This document shows, piece after piece, positions 33,891 through 43,239 of a stretch of DNA of 47,997 bases. The stretch spans positions 1 to 47,997 of the forward strand of contig UPZS01000012.1 of the NCBI GenBank assembly GCA_900538905.1, read 5' to 3'. Position numbers and translations under genes: made by a program. The DNA comes from an uncultured Sutterella sp. Its GTDB lineage: Bacteria > Pseudomonadota > Gammaproteobacteria > Burkholderiales > Burkholderiaceae_F. The first letter of the stretch is position 1. Every line of letters starts with the position of its first letter. The notes beneath the pieces were generated by a model. That model ran no database searches and was not told where the DNA came from. It saw only the letters and a list, made by a program, of their open reading frames with translations.

Positions 33891-35108
33891 ATGCAAGACA
33901 TCGTTCTGAAGAAAGGCAAGGAGAAAAGTCTGCTGCGCCGGCATCCGTGGGTTTACGACACTGCAGTTGCCAAGGCCGGACAAAAAGGCGTAAAGATCGC
34001 CGCCGGCGAAATGGTGCGGGTGGTTTCGCACGACGGACGCGAACTGGGTTACGGTGGTTGGTCGCCAGCTTCCACACTGCGAGTGCGCATGTTCACTTAC
34101 GCAGGGGAAGAGGCTCCGCAGCCGGGTTTTCTCACGCATCGCATCGAAAAAGCGGTTGCCGCGCGAGCTCATCTACTGGAACGTACCAATGCCCGCCGAC
34201 TGGTCTTTGCTGAGGCCGACGGCATTCCGGGGCTGGTGGCTGATATGTACGGTGATTGGGTGGTGACGCAATTTCAGAGTGCGGCCGTGCAGGCCAACAG
34301 TGCAGAAATCGTTGACGCTTTGATGAAGGCTACGGGAGCCAAAGGCGTGTTTGACCGATCGGACGCAGCCACCCGCAAGCGCGAAGGGCTTGAGGAGCAC
34401 GTAGGCGTACTCGCCGGCGAAGAACCTCCCGACATCATTGAAGTCGTGGAAGACGGAGTGAAGTACGGTGTTGATGTGCGCGTGGGGCACAAGACGGGTT
34501 TTTATGTCGATCAGCGAGAAAGCCGTCTGGCCGCACAAAACATCGCTCGAGCTTTTAAGAAGGAAACCGGTCGCGGTCTTCGTGCGCTCAATTGCTTCTG
34601 CTACACGGGCGGCTTTTCGTTGGCGCTTGCCGCGGGCGGCGCCGAAGAGGTGGTAAGCGTCGACTCTTCGGCAGAAGCGCTTGCCCGCGCTCAGGCCAAT
34701 GCCGAACTCAACGGCTTTTCGTCTGATGTGTGCAAGTGGCAGCAGGCCGACGTCTTTGAGTATCTGCGCCAGGCACGCGAGGCGGGCGATACGTACGATC
34801 TCATTATTTTGGACCCGCCCAAGTTTGCTTCGAGTCACTATCATGTGGATCGCGCCGCAAGAGCTTACAAGGACATCAACCTCAACGGATTGCGCCTGCT
34901 TCGCGCCGGCGGCCAGTTGTTAACGTTCTCCTGTTCAGGAGCCATTGACACGGATCTTTTTCAGAAGATCGTGGCGGGAGCTGTCATTGATGCACGCCGC
35001 CAGGCATGGGCGCTCACGCGCTTTGGAGCCGGGGTTGATCATCCGCTTTTGATGACGTTCCCTGAAGGTGAGTATCTCAAGGGGCTACACCTGAAGCTTT
35101 GCGATTAA
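33891..35108 (+). CDS. rlmI: Class I rRNA methyltransferase, RlmI-like
   Basis: SAM-dependent methyltransferase of the PUA plus Rossmann type; E. coli RlmI makes m5C1962 in 23S rRNA. The N-terminal PUA-like domain shows LRRHPWVYDTA, the SAM-binding region is ALNCFCYTGGFSLALAAGGA, and the catalytic DPPKF (about 310) and FSCSGAI blocks follow. The ATG at 33891 with GAGAA six bases upstream is preferred over an in-frame TTG at 33879, giving 405 residues. The exact rRNA target is inferred from the family. Confidence 0.88.
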   Translation: MQDIVLKKGKEKSLLRRHPWVYDTAVAKAGQKGVKIAAGEMVRVVSHDGRELGYGGWSPASTLRVRMFTYAGEEAPQPGFLTHRIEKAVAARAHLLERTNARRLVFAEADGIPGLVADMYGDWVVTQFQSAAVQANSAEIVDALMKATGAKGVFDRSDAATRKREGLEEHVGVLAGEEPPDIIEVVEDGVKYGVDVRVGHKTGFYVDQRESRLAAQNIARAFKKETGRGLRALNCFCYTGGFSLALAAGGAEEVVSVDSSAEALARAQANAELNGFSSDVCKWQQADVFEYLRQAREAGDTYDLIILDPPKFASSHYHVDRAARAYKDINLNGLRLLRAGGQLLTFSCSGAIDTDLFQKIVAGAVIDARRQAWALTRFGAGVDHPLLMTFPEGEYLKGLHLKLCD

Positions 35109-35125
35109 GATGTTGTAAAACTTGA

Positions 35126-35153
35126 AAAAAGGCGCCTTTGACCAGGCGCTTTT
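35126..35153 (+). terminator. Terminator after the rlmI-like gene
   Basis: The stem GCGCCT/AGGCGC extends by A-T pairs past one bulged G and ends in four T residues (35150-35153). It closes the lpxL-dapF-rlmI unit. Confidence 0.65.
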
Positions 35154-35174
35154 CCTATTGAGGGCGAGACGAAA

Positions 35175-36173
35175 ATGACGGAAGACTTTGATCCGATGGC
35201 CGAACCGGATATTTCGGTTACGGTACTCACGGGCTTTTTGGGCGCCGGTAAGACGACGCTCTTGAACCGTATCCTTAAGGAGAATCATGGTCTCAAAATT
35301 GCCGTGATCGAAAACGAACTCGGCGAACAGACCATTGACAATGATCTGCTGGTCCAAGACGGCGCCGAACAGATCGTGACGATGAATAACGGTTGCATCT
35401 GCTGCACGATCCGCGGCGATTTGTCGCGCGTGCTCACAAACTTGCGCATCCAGCGTGACAAGGGCGAAATCGATTTTGACCATGTTGTCATCGAAACAAC
35501 GGGCGTAGCCAATCCTGGCCCCGTGTGCCAGACCTTCTTCATGGACGATGCTGTGGCGGCCTTTTTCCGCCTCGACGGCGTGGTGACGCTCGTGGATGCC
35601 AAACACGCTGCTGAAACGCTTGCCAAGGAGGAAGTGGCTTTTGATCAGATCGCCTTTGCGGATCGCATCTTTATTTCCAAGGCTGATTTGGTAAGCGCCG
35701 AAGAACTCGCCGCCCTCAAGGAACGCCTGATTTCGATTAATCCCCGCGCGCCGATTGAAGTTGCTGACATGGGTAATGTTCCCGTTGACAAGGTGATCGA
35801 TATCTATGGCTTTAACATGAATGACATATTGGATGTTGATCCGACTTTCTTGACCGGCGCCCATAAGCACCACCACGGTGACGATGTGGCTGCTTTTGTT
35901 TTTACTTCGGACAAGCCTTTCGACGCGCCGCGTTTTGAGCAGTACTTGCAGAGTCTGGTGGCGGTCTATGGGCCCGATATGTTGCGCTACAAGGGCGTGC
36001 TCTATCTGAAGGGAACGGATCGGCGCTGCGTTGTGCAGGGCGTGCACATGGTTTTCGGAGCCGACGTGCTTGGTCCCTGGGGCAAGGATAAACCCGAAAC
36101 CAAGTTTGTGATCATCGGTCGCAAACTTCCAAAAGAGGCGATTCTCAAAGGGTTTGAATCGTGCCTGGCTTAA
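35175..36173 (+). CDS. COG0523 (CobW/YjiA) metal-chaperone GTPase
   Basis: G3E P-loop GTPase of the COG0523 family, proposed zinc or cobalt chaperones. Walker A is GFLGAGKTT (20-28), the metal-binding CXCC is Cys74-Ile-Cys76-Cys77 in NNGCICCTIRGD, and the base-specificity region is ISKADLV. A histidine-rich segment HKHHHGDD (about 230) separates the GTPase and C-terminal CobW domains. 332 residues. It lies directly before dksA, a common betaproteobacterial pairing. The metal is not shown by the sequence. Confidence 0.9.
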   Translation: MTEDFDPMAEPDISVTVLTGFLGAGKTTLLNRILKENHGLKIAVIENELGEQTIDNDLLVQDGAEQIVTMNNGCICCTIRGDLSRVLTNLRIQRDKGEIDFDHVVIETTGVANPGPVCQTFFMDDAVAAFFRLDGVVTLVDAKHAAETLAKEEVAFDQIAFADRIFISKADLVSAEELAALKERLISINPRAPIEVADMGNVPVDKVIDIYGFNMNDILDVDPTFLTGAHKHHHGDDVAAFVFTSDKPFDAPRFEQYLQSLVAVYGPDMLRYKGVLYLKGTDRRCVVQGVHMVFGADVLGPWGKDKPETKFVIIGRKLPKEAILKGFESCLA

Positions 36174-36238
36174 CGTTGATTTGAAAAACGTTACAAGTCG
36201 ATGCGAAGAAATGGCTATGGATTCAAGCTTTTGTGCTA

Positions 36239-36268
36239 TTGTGTGCGCCTTCAAAAAGCCTTGATAAT
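36239..36268 (+). promoter_or_regulatory. Candidate dksA promoter
   Basis: TTGTGT (36239-36244) is followed after 18 bases by GATAAT (36263-36268), five of six matches to the -10 consensus, 62 bases before the dksA start in the only gap of this unit. Suggestive only. Confidence 0.3.
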
Positions 36269-36330
36269 TGTGCGGCCTTGTTTTTATGGCCGTCCGTGCG
36301 AAGGCTACTTCTGTAGATCGAAAGAGTTTT

Positions 36331-36750
36331 ATGGCAACAAAAAAGACTTTGACCGAACAAGAGCTCTTGGCGATGTCCGATAAGGACTACATGAACGACA
36401 AGCAGCTGGAGTTTTTCCGCAACCGTCTGACGGAGATGGAAGCAGAACTGCGCCACAACGCCGGCCAGACGACTGAAAATCTGCGCGAATCGACTGTGGT
36501 GCCTGATCCGGCCGATCGTGCAACGATCGAAGAGGAACACGCACTCGAACTGCGCACCCGTGGCCGCGAACGCAAACTTCTCAAGAAAGTGCAGGCTGCA
36601 ATCAAGCGCATTGATGAAGGCGAATACGGCTATTGCGAAGAAACGGGTGAACCGATCGGCGTGCGTCGCCTTCTGGCTCGTCCGACGGCTACGCTTTCTC
36701 TGGAAGCGCAGGAGCGCCGCGAGATTAAACAGAAGATGTTCGGCGACTGA
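36331..36750 (+). CDS. dksA: RNA polymerase-binding transcription factor DksA (zinc-cysteine-poor form)
   Basis: Secondary-channel regulator that works with ppGpp. The coiled-coil tip DPADRAT (59-65) keeps both aspartates important for activity. The C-terminal zinc-finger region aligns with E. coli DksA (YGYCEETGEPIGVRRLLARP), but only one of four cysteines remains: Cys102, while the other positions are Thr105, Ser123 and Ala126. It should therefore fold without zinc, like the DksA2 forms known in Pseudomonas and the DksA of several alpha- and betaproteobacteria. 139 residues from the ATG at 36331; longer frames start in the promoter region. Confidence 0.93.
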   Translation: MATKKTLTEQELLAMSDKDYMNDKQLEFFRNRLTEMEAELRHNAGQTTENLRESTVVPDPADRATIEEEHALELRTRGRERKLLKKVQAAIKRIDEGEYGYCEETGEPIGVRRLLARPTATLSLEAQERREIKQKMFGD

Positions 36751-36858
36751 CACGTCAACGTCAAGTGCGGTTTTTCGACGTTCAGGTCCGAGAAAATTCT
36801 CGGGCTTGAGCCTTGGTGCAAATTTCTTTTGTCGGCAACCGCGCAAAAACACGTGAGA

Positions 36859-36881
36859 GGAAGGCTCGAGCCTTCCTTTTT
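36859..36881 (+). terminator. Terminator after dksA
   Basis: The 18-base palindrome GGAAGGCTCGAGCCTTCC is followed by five T residues. A second small stem CCGAGA/TCTCGG lies 55 bases earlier without a T-run. Confidence 0.7.
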
Positions 36882-36935
36882 CGTAAGAACGAGCCGGATT
36901 TTTGAATCAATCCGGACGGATTCAGAGGGGATTTC

Positions 36936-37475
36936 ATGGAACAGTTTCACGGAACGACTATCGTTTGCGTGCGCCGCGGCAACACCGTGACGATGGGCGG
37001 CGACGGGCAGGTGACGCTTGGCAACGTCGTCTTCAAGGCTACCGCACGCAAGGTGCGCCGCATTTATCACGATCGCATTTTGGTGGGTTTTGCCGGCGCA
37101 ACGGCCGATGCCTTTACGCTGGTGGAACGCTTCGAAGGCGAACTTGAAAAGCATTCGGGCAACCTGATGCGCGCGGCGGTGGAGCTTGCCAAACTTTGGC
37201 GTACTGACCGCATGTTGCGTCACCTTGAAGCCATGATGATTGTGGCCGATAAAGACGCCACGCTGGTGCTCTCGGGCAACGGCGACGTGATCGAACCCGA
37301 AGGCGGCATCGCTGCGATTGGTTCGGGTGGCAACTATGCTCTGTCGGCAGCGCGTGCTTTGAAGGAACATACCGAAATGGATGCGCCTTCCATCGTCAAG
37401 GCGGCCTTGGATATCGCCGGTGACATCTGCATCTACACCAACCGCAACCAAACCATCGAAACGCTGCAAGGCTAA
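36936..37475 (+). CDS. hslV: ATP-dependent protease peptidase subunit HslV
   Basis: N-terminal threonine peptidase of the HslUV (ClpQY) protease. A six-residue propeptide (MEQFHG) precedes catalytic Thr7 in [21 protein letters not shown]; the family landmarks [21 protein letters not shown] and [16 protein letters not shown] follow. 179 residues. A GAGGGG ribosome site precedes the ATG. hslU starts 28 bases later. Confidence 0.97.
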   Translation: MEQFHGTTIVCVRRGNTVTMGGDGQVTLGNVVFKATARKVRRIYHDRILVGFAGATADAFTLVERFEGELEKHSGNLMRAAVELAKLWRTDRMLRHLEAMMIVADKDATLVLSGNGDVIEPEGGIAAIGSGGNYALSAARALKEHTEMDAPSIVKAALDIAGDICIYTNRNQTIETLQG

Positions 37476-37503
37476 TTTATTTTTCTAGAACAGTTTTTTC
37501 GAG

Positions 37504-38853
37504 ATGAACGAAACCGACCGCTCCATGCTCACGCCGCGCGAAATCGTGAGCGAACTCGACAAATACATTGTGGGTCAAAACGACGCCAAGCGCGCCGTTG
37601 CCGTGGCGCTTCGCAACCGTTGGCGCCGCAGTCGCGTGCCCGAACCGCTGCACTCGGAAATCACCCCCAAGAACATTTTGATGATCGGACCGACGGGCGT
37701 TGGTAAGACCGAAATCGCCCGTCGCTTGGCCAAGCTCACTGACGCGCCGTTTGTGAAGACGGAGGCGACCAAATTTACCGAAGTGGGTTACGTCGGCCGC
37801 AATGTGGAATCAATCGTGCGCGATCTGATGCAGGCCGGCATCAAGCTCGTTGAAGCGCAGCAGAAAAAGCGTGTGATGACGCGAGCTCGTGAACAGGCAG
37901 AAGAACGCGTGCTTGATCTTCTTTTGCCTCCGCCCGCTCCCGTTGAAGGCCAGGAGGCTCCGGTGCCGGTGGAAGGTGCCGCTCGCCGCCGTTTCCGCGA
38001 AGACCTGCGCGCCGGCCGCTTGGATGACAAGACCGTAGAAGCCGATGTGGCGAGTAATGCTCCCGTCTTTAACATGATCGGTCCGGAAGGCATGGACGAT
38101 CTGGAAAATCAGCTCCAAAGCGTCTTTGACAAGATCAGTGCTTCGCGTCGCGAAAAAAAGCGTCTCAAGATTCGCGAAGTGATGGAAATCTACACGGACG
38201 AAGAGGCCGGAAAACTGATTGATCACGAAGACCTCACGCGTCGCGCGATTGAAAGCGTGGAAAACAACGGGATCGTTTTTATTGACGAAATCGACAAGAT
38301 CGCGGGTGGTGCCGAACGTCACGGTTCGGGCGACGTTTCGCGTGAAGGCGTGCAACGCGATCTGTTGCCGTTGATTGAGGGCACCTCCGTGAAAACCAAG
38401 TACGGTTGGGTGAAGACCGACCACGTACTCTTTATTTGCTCGGGTGCCTTCCATCTTTCCAAGCCTTCCGACTTGGTTCCCGAACTGCAGGGACGTCTGC
38501 CGATTCGTGTGGAGTTAAAAAGCCTTACCGAAGAAGACTTCGAGCGTATCCTTACCCAGACCGATGCTTCTGTTGTCAAGCAGTACGAAGCACTTCTGGG
38601 GGCCGACGGCGCCAAGCTTACTTTCACACCCGAGGCGATCAAGGCGATTGCTCATTATGCGTTTGAAGTGAACGAGCGAACGGAAAACATCGGTGCCCGA
38701 CGCCTCTACACCGTGATGGAAAAGTTGCTTGAAGAAGTGAGCTTTGACGCAGGCTGTCGCAGCACGATGGAAGTGACGATTGACGAAGCGTACGTGCGTG
38801 AGCGCTTGGACATGCTCGCTGGCAATCAGGACTTGTCCCGCTACGTGCTCTAA
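37504..38853 (+). CDS. hslU: ATP-dependent protease ATPase subunit HslU
   Basis: AAA+ unfoldase that feeds substrates to HslV. Walker A GPTGVGKT (62-69), the pore motif [14 protein letters not shown], Walker B FIDEIDKI, sensor and arginine-finger blocks ([26 protein letters not shown]) are present. The I-domain insert (about 110-240) is typical. The C-terminal ...DLSRYVL end inserts between HslV subunits to activate them. 449 residues. It follows hslV in one unit and ends before a terminator. Confidence 0.97.
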   Translation: MNETDRSMLTPREIVSELDKYIVGQNDAKRAVAVALRNRWRRSRVPEPLHSEITPKNILMIGPTGVGKTEIARRLAKLTDAPFVKTEATKFTEVGYVGRNVESIVRDLMQAGIKLVEAQQKKRVMTRAREQAEERVLDLLLPPPAPVEGQEAPVPVEGAARRRFREDLRAGRLDDKTVEADVASNAPVFNMIGPEGMDDLENQLQSVFDKISASRREKKRLKIREVMEIYTDEEAGKLIDHEDLTRRAIESVENNGIVFIDEIDKIAGGAERHGSGDVSREGVQRDLLPLIEGTSVKTKYGWVKTDHVLFICSGAFHLSKPSDLVPELQGRLPIRVELKSLTEEDFERILTQTDASVVKQYEALLGADGAKLTFTPEAIKAIAHYAFEVNERTENIGARRLYTVMEKLLEEVSFDAGCRSTMEVTIDEAYVRERLDMLAGNQDLSRYVL

Positions 38854-38871
38854 CGATTATTTCGCATGCAA

Positions 38872-38896
38872 GGCAGAGCCTTTTCGGCTCTGTTTT
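38872..38896 (+). terminator. Terminator after hslU
   Basis: The stem CAGAGCC/GGCTCTG with a five-base loop is followed by four T residues, 20 bases after the hslU stop. Confidence 0.75.
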
Positions 38897-39074
38897 GCTA
38901 TCTGCGAACACGTGGCGTTCGCAAGTCGCTGTGTGCGGTATAGTTTGGCGCGCTTGCGACGGCGTTGACATAAAAAGAAAGTATCATCAAAACAACGCCG
39001 GAGACGTGTGTCTTTGCTGCAAGTGAACTGCTTTTTTCGGAAGCAATCCCTCGGTCATCAAAGGACAACAAACA

Positions 39075-39980
39075 ATGCAGACTTCCGCCCCCAACACCAA
39101 TTTGGTGCCCGCTTCGCTCAAAGCTGAAGTTCTTTCCGAAGCCCTTCCTTATATTCAACGCTTTCACGGCAAGACGATTGTGATCAAGTACGGCGGCAAC
39201 GCCATGACGGATCCGAAACTGCAGCGCGCTTTTGCGCGAGATGTGGTGCTTTTGAAGCTTGTCGGCATGAACCCAGTGGTTGTGCACGGCGGCGGTCCGC
39301 AGATCAATAGTGCCTTGAACCGCGTGGGTAAGGTGAGCGAATTCGTACAAGGTATGCGCGTCACTGATCCCGAGACGATGGAAGTTGTCGAATGGGTGTT
39401 GTGCGGTGAAGTGCAGGGCGATCTCGTGCAAATGATCAATTCCTTCGGCGGTCATGCCGTGGGCTTGACCGGCAAGGATGGCAGTCTCATCAAGGCGCGC
39501 CGAATGAAATTGCAGGACACCAATGATCCCAATGTTTATCACGACATCGGTCAGGTGGGCCTGATTGAGGAAATCAATCCGTCGCTCGTGCAGGCGCTTG
39601 AACAGGATCACTTTATTCCTGTGATCAGCCCCATCGGCATGGGAGAAGACGGTTTGGCCTACAACATCAATGCTGACGTGGTGGCCGGGAAGATGGCCGA
39701 AACACTTAAGGCTGAAAAGCTCGTGATGCTTACCAATACGCCCGGTGTGCTTGATCGTGAGGGCAACCTTCTGAGCGGTCTGACGGCTTCTGAAATTGAT
39801 GCGCTTTTTAAAGACGGCACGATTTCGGGCGGCATGCTACCCAAGCTTTCTTCTGCGCTGTCGGCGGCTCGCAACGGCGTACGCAGCGTGCATATTATTG
39901 ACGGACGTGTCAATCACTGTTTACTTCTTGAAATTCTCACCCCGCAGGGCGTGGGTACGATGATCTCGGCCGATGACTGA
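39075..39980 (+). CDS. argB: Acetylglutamate kinase
   Basis: Phosphorylates N-acetylglutamate in arginine synthesis. The amino-acid-kinase pattern is complete: [11 protein letters not shown] (phosphate-binding lysine), [20 protein letters not shown], and the N-terminal extension with [10 protein letters not shown]. This extension is typical of the arginine-sensitive forms, so feedback inhibition by arginine is plausible. 301 residues. The downstream HAD gene overlaps its end by eight bases. Confidence 0.95.
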   Translation: MQTSAPNTNLVPASLKAEVLSEALPYIQRFHGKTIVIKYGGNAMTDPKLQRAFARDVVLLKLVGMNPVVVHGGGPQINSALNRVGKVSEFVQGMRVTDPETMEVVEWVLCGEVQGDLVQMINSFGGHAVGLTGKDGSLIKARRMKLQDTNDPNVYHDIGQVGLIEEINPSLVQALEQDHFIPVISPIGMGEDGLAYNINADVVAGKMAETLKAEKLVMLTNTPGVLDREGNLLSGLTASEIDALFKDGTISGGMLPKLSSALSAARNGVRSVHIIDGRVNHCLLLEILTPQGVGTMISADD

Positions 39981-40758
39981 TAGCAAAAAACGCCGTAACA
40001 AACCGAATGAACATGCCGACGACGGACAAAGCCGTGCGCGGTTGTCTCGAGTCAAAGTTTGGCTGATTGACTGCGACGATACGCTCTACGAGTCTTCCCG
40101 TGGCATGTTTGCCGCCATCCATTTACGCATGGAGTCGTTCATTGCGCAAAAGCTTGGCGTGTCGATCGAAGAAGGCCGTCGCCTTCAGCATGCCTATTGG
40201 GCGCAGTACGGAGCGACTTTTTTAGGACTTGAAAAACATCACGGAATCGCACCCAAGGAATTTTTTGATGCCACGCATCGGTTTGATCTTTCCGAAGAGG
40301 TCCCTGAAGATTTCTGTCGCACCAAGTTGCGAGACAGCCTCAAAGCTCTGAAAGGCAAGCGTGTGTTGGTGACCAACGGTCCCGAGTGCTACATCAAAGC
40401 TCTTTTGCCGCTTTTGGGCATTGCCGATTTGTTTGATGTGGTGGTAAGCGCCGACGATATGCGCGTTTTGGGCGCCTGGCGCTGCAAGCCTGATGAAACC
40501 TTATTTGCCAGTTTGGCAGCGCGCTTTAAAGCGCGTCCTGAGCAGTGCGCTTTCATTGAAGACAGCCCGGTGAACCTAAAGACAGCCAAAAAACTCGGCA
40601 TGCTGACAGTGTGGTGCGCAGGCTATCGCAAACGCGAGCCGCACCGTGTGCGCGCGCATGTCTGGGCCGATGTTGCCGTGGACTCCTTGTTTGAGCTTGC
40701 CCGCCGCGTGCGTAACGCTCGCGCGCAGGCTTGCCTGACGCAGGAGAGATGCAAATGA
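39973..40758 (+). CDS. HAD-superfamily hydrolase, pyrimidine 5'-nucleotidase-like
   Basis: Haloacid-dehalogenase phosphatase with a helical C1 cap. The nucleophile motif is [11 protein letters not shown], motif II is VLVTNGP, and motif IV is [17 protein letters not shown]. It resembles the SDT1/YjjG-like pyrimidine 5'-nucleotidases found next to argB in betaproteobacteria. The first 27 residues are polar and may be unstructured. It overlaps argB by eight bases and sppA by four, so the three are coupled. Substrate not proven by sequence. Confidence 0.83.
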   Translation: MTDSKKRRNKPNEHADDGQSRARLSRVKVWLIDCDDTLYESSRGMFAAIHLRMESFIAQKLGVSIEEGRRLQHAYWAQYGATFLGLEKHHGIAPKEFFDATHRFDLSEEVPEDFCRTKLRDSLKALKGKRVLVTNGPECYIKALLPLLGIADLFDVVVSADDMRVLGAWRCKPDETLFASLAARFKARPEQCAFIEDSPVNLKTAKKLGMLTVWCAGYRKREPHRVRAHVWADVAVDSLFELARRVRNARAQACLTQERCK

Positions 40759-42554
40759 TGAAGGTGTTGAAGACTTGCTGGCGCGGATTGGATTTTCTGC
40801 GGCGTCTGACTCTGAACCTGGTTTTTTTGTTGGTTCTTGGCGCGGTTATTTTTGCCTTTTTCTACGAAAAGCCCGTGAGTGTTCCCAATAACGCCGTGTT
40901 ATTGGTGACTTTATCGGGGCAGATTGTGGAAGAAGATGATTTTGACGGCCAGGGAACATTTTCTTCCATGGTTGACGGCTCGGACTCCTTCACGCGTCTG
41001 CGCGACGTGACGCGGGCTTTGTCGCTTGCTGCCGAAGACAAACGCATTGCGGCGGTGCATTTCCGTGTGCAGGATCTGCAAAAAGCGGGCCTGGCTTCGC
41101 TTCGCGAGATCGGCGCAGCAATGGATCGCGTGAAGGCGGCTGGCAAGAAAATCACCGTTTGGTCGACAGGCTACAGCCAGATTCAGTATGCGGTTGCCGC
41201 GCACGCCAACGAGGTCTTTGTTCACCCTATGGGCGGTGTGATGCTCAAGGGGCTTTCCGGAACCCGCCTTTACTGGGGCAGCGCGCTCAAAGAGTTGGGC
41301 GTGACGGTGCATGTATACCGCGCGGGTGACTACAAGAGTGCTCCAGAAATTTTTGTGCGCTCCGAACCCTCCAAAGAATCGCTTGCAGCTGATCGTTTCT
41401 GGATGAAAGACATCTGGTGGCAATACACCGCCAACATTGAGTCTTCCCGAGGTTTGATGCCGGGTGCTGTCGACAAGGTGATCGCAACGTATCCCGAGCT
41501 CCTTGAAAAGGCGCAAGGGGACATGAGCCGGGTGGCACTCGATCAAAGCCTCATCGATTCTGTGCATACGGCCGATGAGGTGATTGATATTCTGCGCACC
41601 CGTATGGGTTGGAAGAGTGCAACCGAAGAAAAGCTTCTTGATTATCGACTTTATCTTGAAGCGGTAGAAAAGGTTCCGTCCGGAAAACGCGTTGCCGTGG
41701 TGACGATCGAAGGTGAAATCAAAGACGGCGGCGACGGCCCCGGTATGACCGGTGAGCGCGACGCCGTACAACGCATCCGAGCCGTACGCGAGTCGCCTGA
41801 CTATGCGGCTCTGGTGGTGCGTATCGATAGCCCCGGCGGCAGTCCGGTGGCTTCCGAACTGATTCGCCGTGAGCTGGAACTCGTCAAAAAGGCAGGCAAG
41901 CCTGTGGTTGCAAGCTTTGGCGACTATGCCGCAAGCGGTGGCTACTGGGCAGCATTAGGTGCCGACACGATTGTGACCGATCCGATGAGTATCACTGGTT
42001 CCATTGGCGTGTTCGGCATGATGCCGACTTTTGAAAAGGCCATTGATCGATTGTCGCTCGGTACGGGCGGCGTATCGACCTCACCGCTTGCTGATGCGAT
42101 GAATCCGCTCAAATCGGTGACGCCCGAGTACGGGAAAATGATGGAACTTTCCGTGGCCCGCATTTACCGTGACTTCATTTCATTGGTTGCCAAAGGTCGC
42201 AAAATGGATGAGCAAAAAGTAGCGGCATTAGCGCAGGGGCGCGTTTTTACTGGCCGGCAGGCAATCGATATGGGGCTTGCCGATACTTTGGGCGGTCTGG
42301 ACGTGGCCTTGAAAAGGGCTGCTGAGATGGCCAATGTGCCCAATGCGCCCGCTGAATTCATCGAGCGTGACGGGTCTGGCTTGTCGATGATGGTGATGCG
42401 CCTGATGCGTCGCGCCATGGTCGAAACAGGTTTTGCCGAAGCGATGCGGCTGGCGGCTCCCGCCGTGCAGGTGCTTGAGCCCGTCCAACGCCTGCAGCAG
42501 ACGGTTTCGGGGACAATGCCTCTGTACACGCATTGTTTGTGTACGGCGCAATAA
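40755..42554 (+). CDS. sppA: Signal peptide peptidase SppA, 67K type
   Basis: Inner-membrane serine protease that degrades cleaved signal peptides. One N-terminal transmembrane helix (about 18-36) is followed by two S49 domains. The catalytic dyad is Lys194 (RAGDYKSAPEIF) and Ser394 (GDYAASGGYWAA), at the spacing of E. coli SppA (Lys209/Ser409). 599 residues. I preferred the ATG at 40755, eight bases after AGGAG; an ATG at 40749 is too close to that site. Its start lies within the upstream HAD gene (four-base overlap). Confidence 0.94.
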   Translation: MMKVLKTCWRGLDFLRRLTLNLVFLLVLGAVIFAFFYEKPVSVPNNAVLLVTLSGQIVEEDDFDGQGTFSSMVDGSDSFTRLRDVTRALSLAAEDKRIAAVHFRVQDLQKAGLASLREIGAAMDRVKAAGKKITVWSTGYSQIQYAVAAHANEVFVHPMGGVMLKGLSGTRLYWGSALKELGVTVHVYRAGDYKSAPEIFVRSEPSKESLAADRFWMKDIWWQYTANIESSRGLMPGAVDKVIATYPELLEKAQGDMSRVALDQSLIDSVHTADEVIDILRTRMGWKSATEEKLLDYRLYLEAVEKVPSGKRVAVVTIEGEIKDGGDGPGMTGERDAVQRIRAVRESPDYAALVVRIDSPGGSPVASELIRRELELVKKAGKPVVASFGDYAASGGYWAALGADTIVTDPMSITGSIGVFGMMPTFEKAIDRLSLGTGGVSTSPLADAMNPLKSVTPEYGKMMELSVARIYRDFISLVAKGRKMDEQKVAALAQGRVFTGRQAIDMGLADTLGGLDVALKRAAEMANVPNAPAEFIERDGSGLSMMVMRLMRRAMVETGFAEAMRLAAPAVQVLEPVQRLQQTVSGTMPLYTHCLCTAQ

Positions 42555-42559
42555 ATCGG

Positions 42560-42600
42560 GAGGGGACGCTGATGTATAGCAAACGTCCCCTCAAATTTTT
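42560..42600 (+). terminator. Terminator after sppA
   Basis: A nine-base stem GAGGGGACG/CGTCCCCTC with a 15-base loop is followed by AAATTTTT, five bases after the sppA stop. Confidence 0.75.
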
Positions 42601-42619
42601 GTCGGGTCAATCAATCGTT

Positions 42620-43006
42620 TCAGAGGTGCTTTTTGAGTTCCTCGACAACTTCAATATCGGCAGGCAACCAATCGACGGTGTCAAGTTCGTCGCGGGTGAG
42701 CCACTTCATGGCTTCATGCTCGACCAATTCGATCTCGCCCTTCGTGATGCTCGACAGGAAGCAGTGCATCGTGAGGTGGAAATTCGGGTAGTCGTAGTCG
42801 ACTGTCGTCACGAACTTGTCGGGGTGAATCGTGACGCGCAGTTCTTCCTCAATTTCTCGCACGATCGCTTCTTCGGCGGTTTCGCCTTGCTGCACTTTGC
42901 CGCCCGGGAATTCCCAGCCGTCTTTGTATTCGCCGTAGCCGCGCTGCGTGGCAAGAATCTTCCCGTCTTTGACGATGATGGCGGCAACGACTTCAATGGT
43001 TTTCAT
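42620..43006 (-). CDS. mutT: Nudix hydrolase, MutT-like
   Basis: Probable (8-oxo-)dGTP diphosphatase. The Nudix box reads GGKVQQGETAEEAIVREIEEEL (GX5EX7REXXEE), preceded by QRGYGEYKDGWEFPGG as in MutT. 128 residues, one domain. Together with mutM and mutY it would complete the GO oxidised-guanine system, although Nudix substrate choice cannot be read from sequence. It is convergent with sppA and single. Confidence 0.88.
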   Translation of the reverse strand: MKTIEVVAAIIVKDGKILATQRGYGEYKDGWEFPGGKVQQGETAEEAIVREIEEELRVTIHPDKFVTTVDYDYPNFHLTMHCFLSSITKGEIELVEHEAMKWLTRDELDTVDWLPADIEVVEELKKHL

Positions 43007-43239
43007 TGCGTAAAAGTCCTCTCAAAAAGGTAGCGAACAAGTATACGTGCCAATAAGTGAGGGATTGCTCACAAAGCTGTTGGAGTACTTTGAGACGGAT
43101 GCGAAGAAAAGCGCAGGACAAAATCGGCGATAAAAATGGTTTTGATGTGATCACGCTTGCAAGAGAACATCAAAATGCCCCCTCGAAAGGTCAAACGGAA
43201 CTGTGAGTCACTGGAGAACACGCGGCACTATAACGAAAG
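43007..43239. other. Gap between mutT and the LysR gene
   Basis: 233 bases carrying the mutT promoter region and the downstream end of the lysR-type gene. No further gene, strong terminator or repeat is seen. Confidence 0.5.

Noticed and set aside
38961..38993. Consensus -35 TTGACA upstream of argB
   Set aside because: No -10 hexamer at 16-18 bases; the nearest TATCAT is 11 bases away, so I do not call a promoter.
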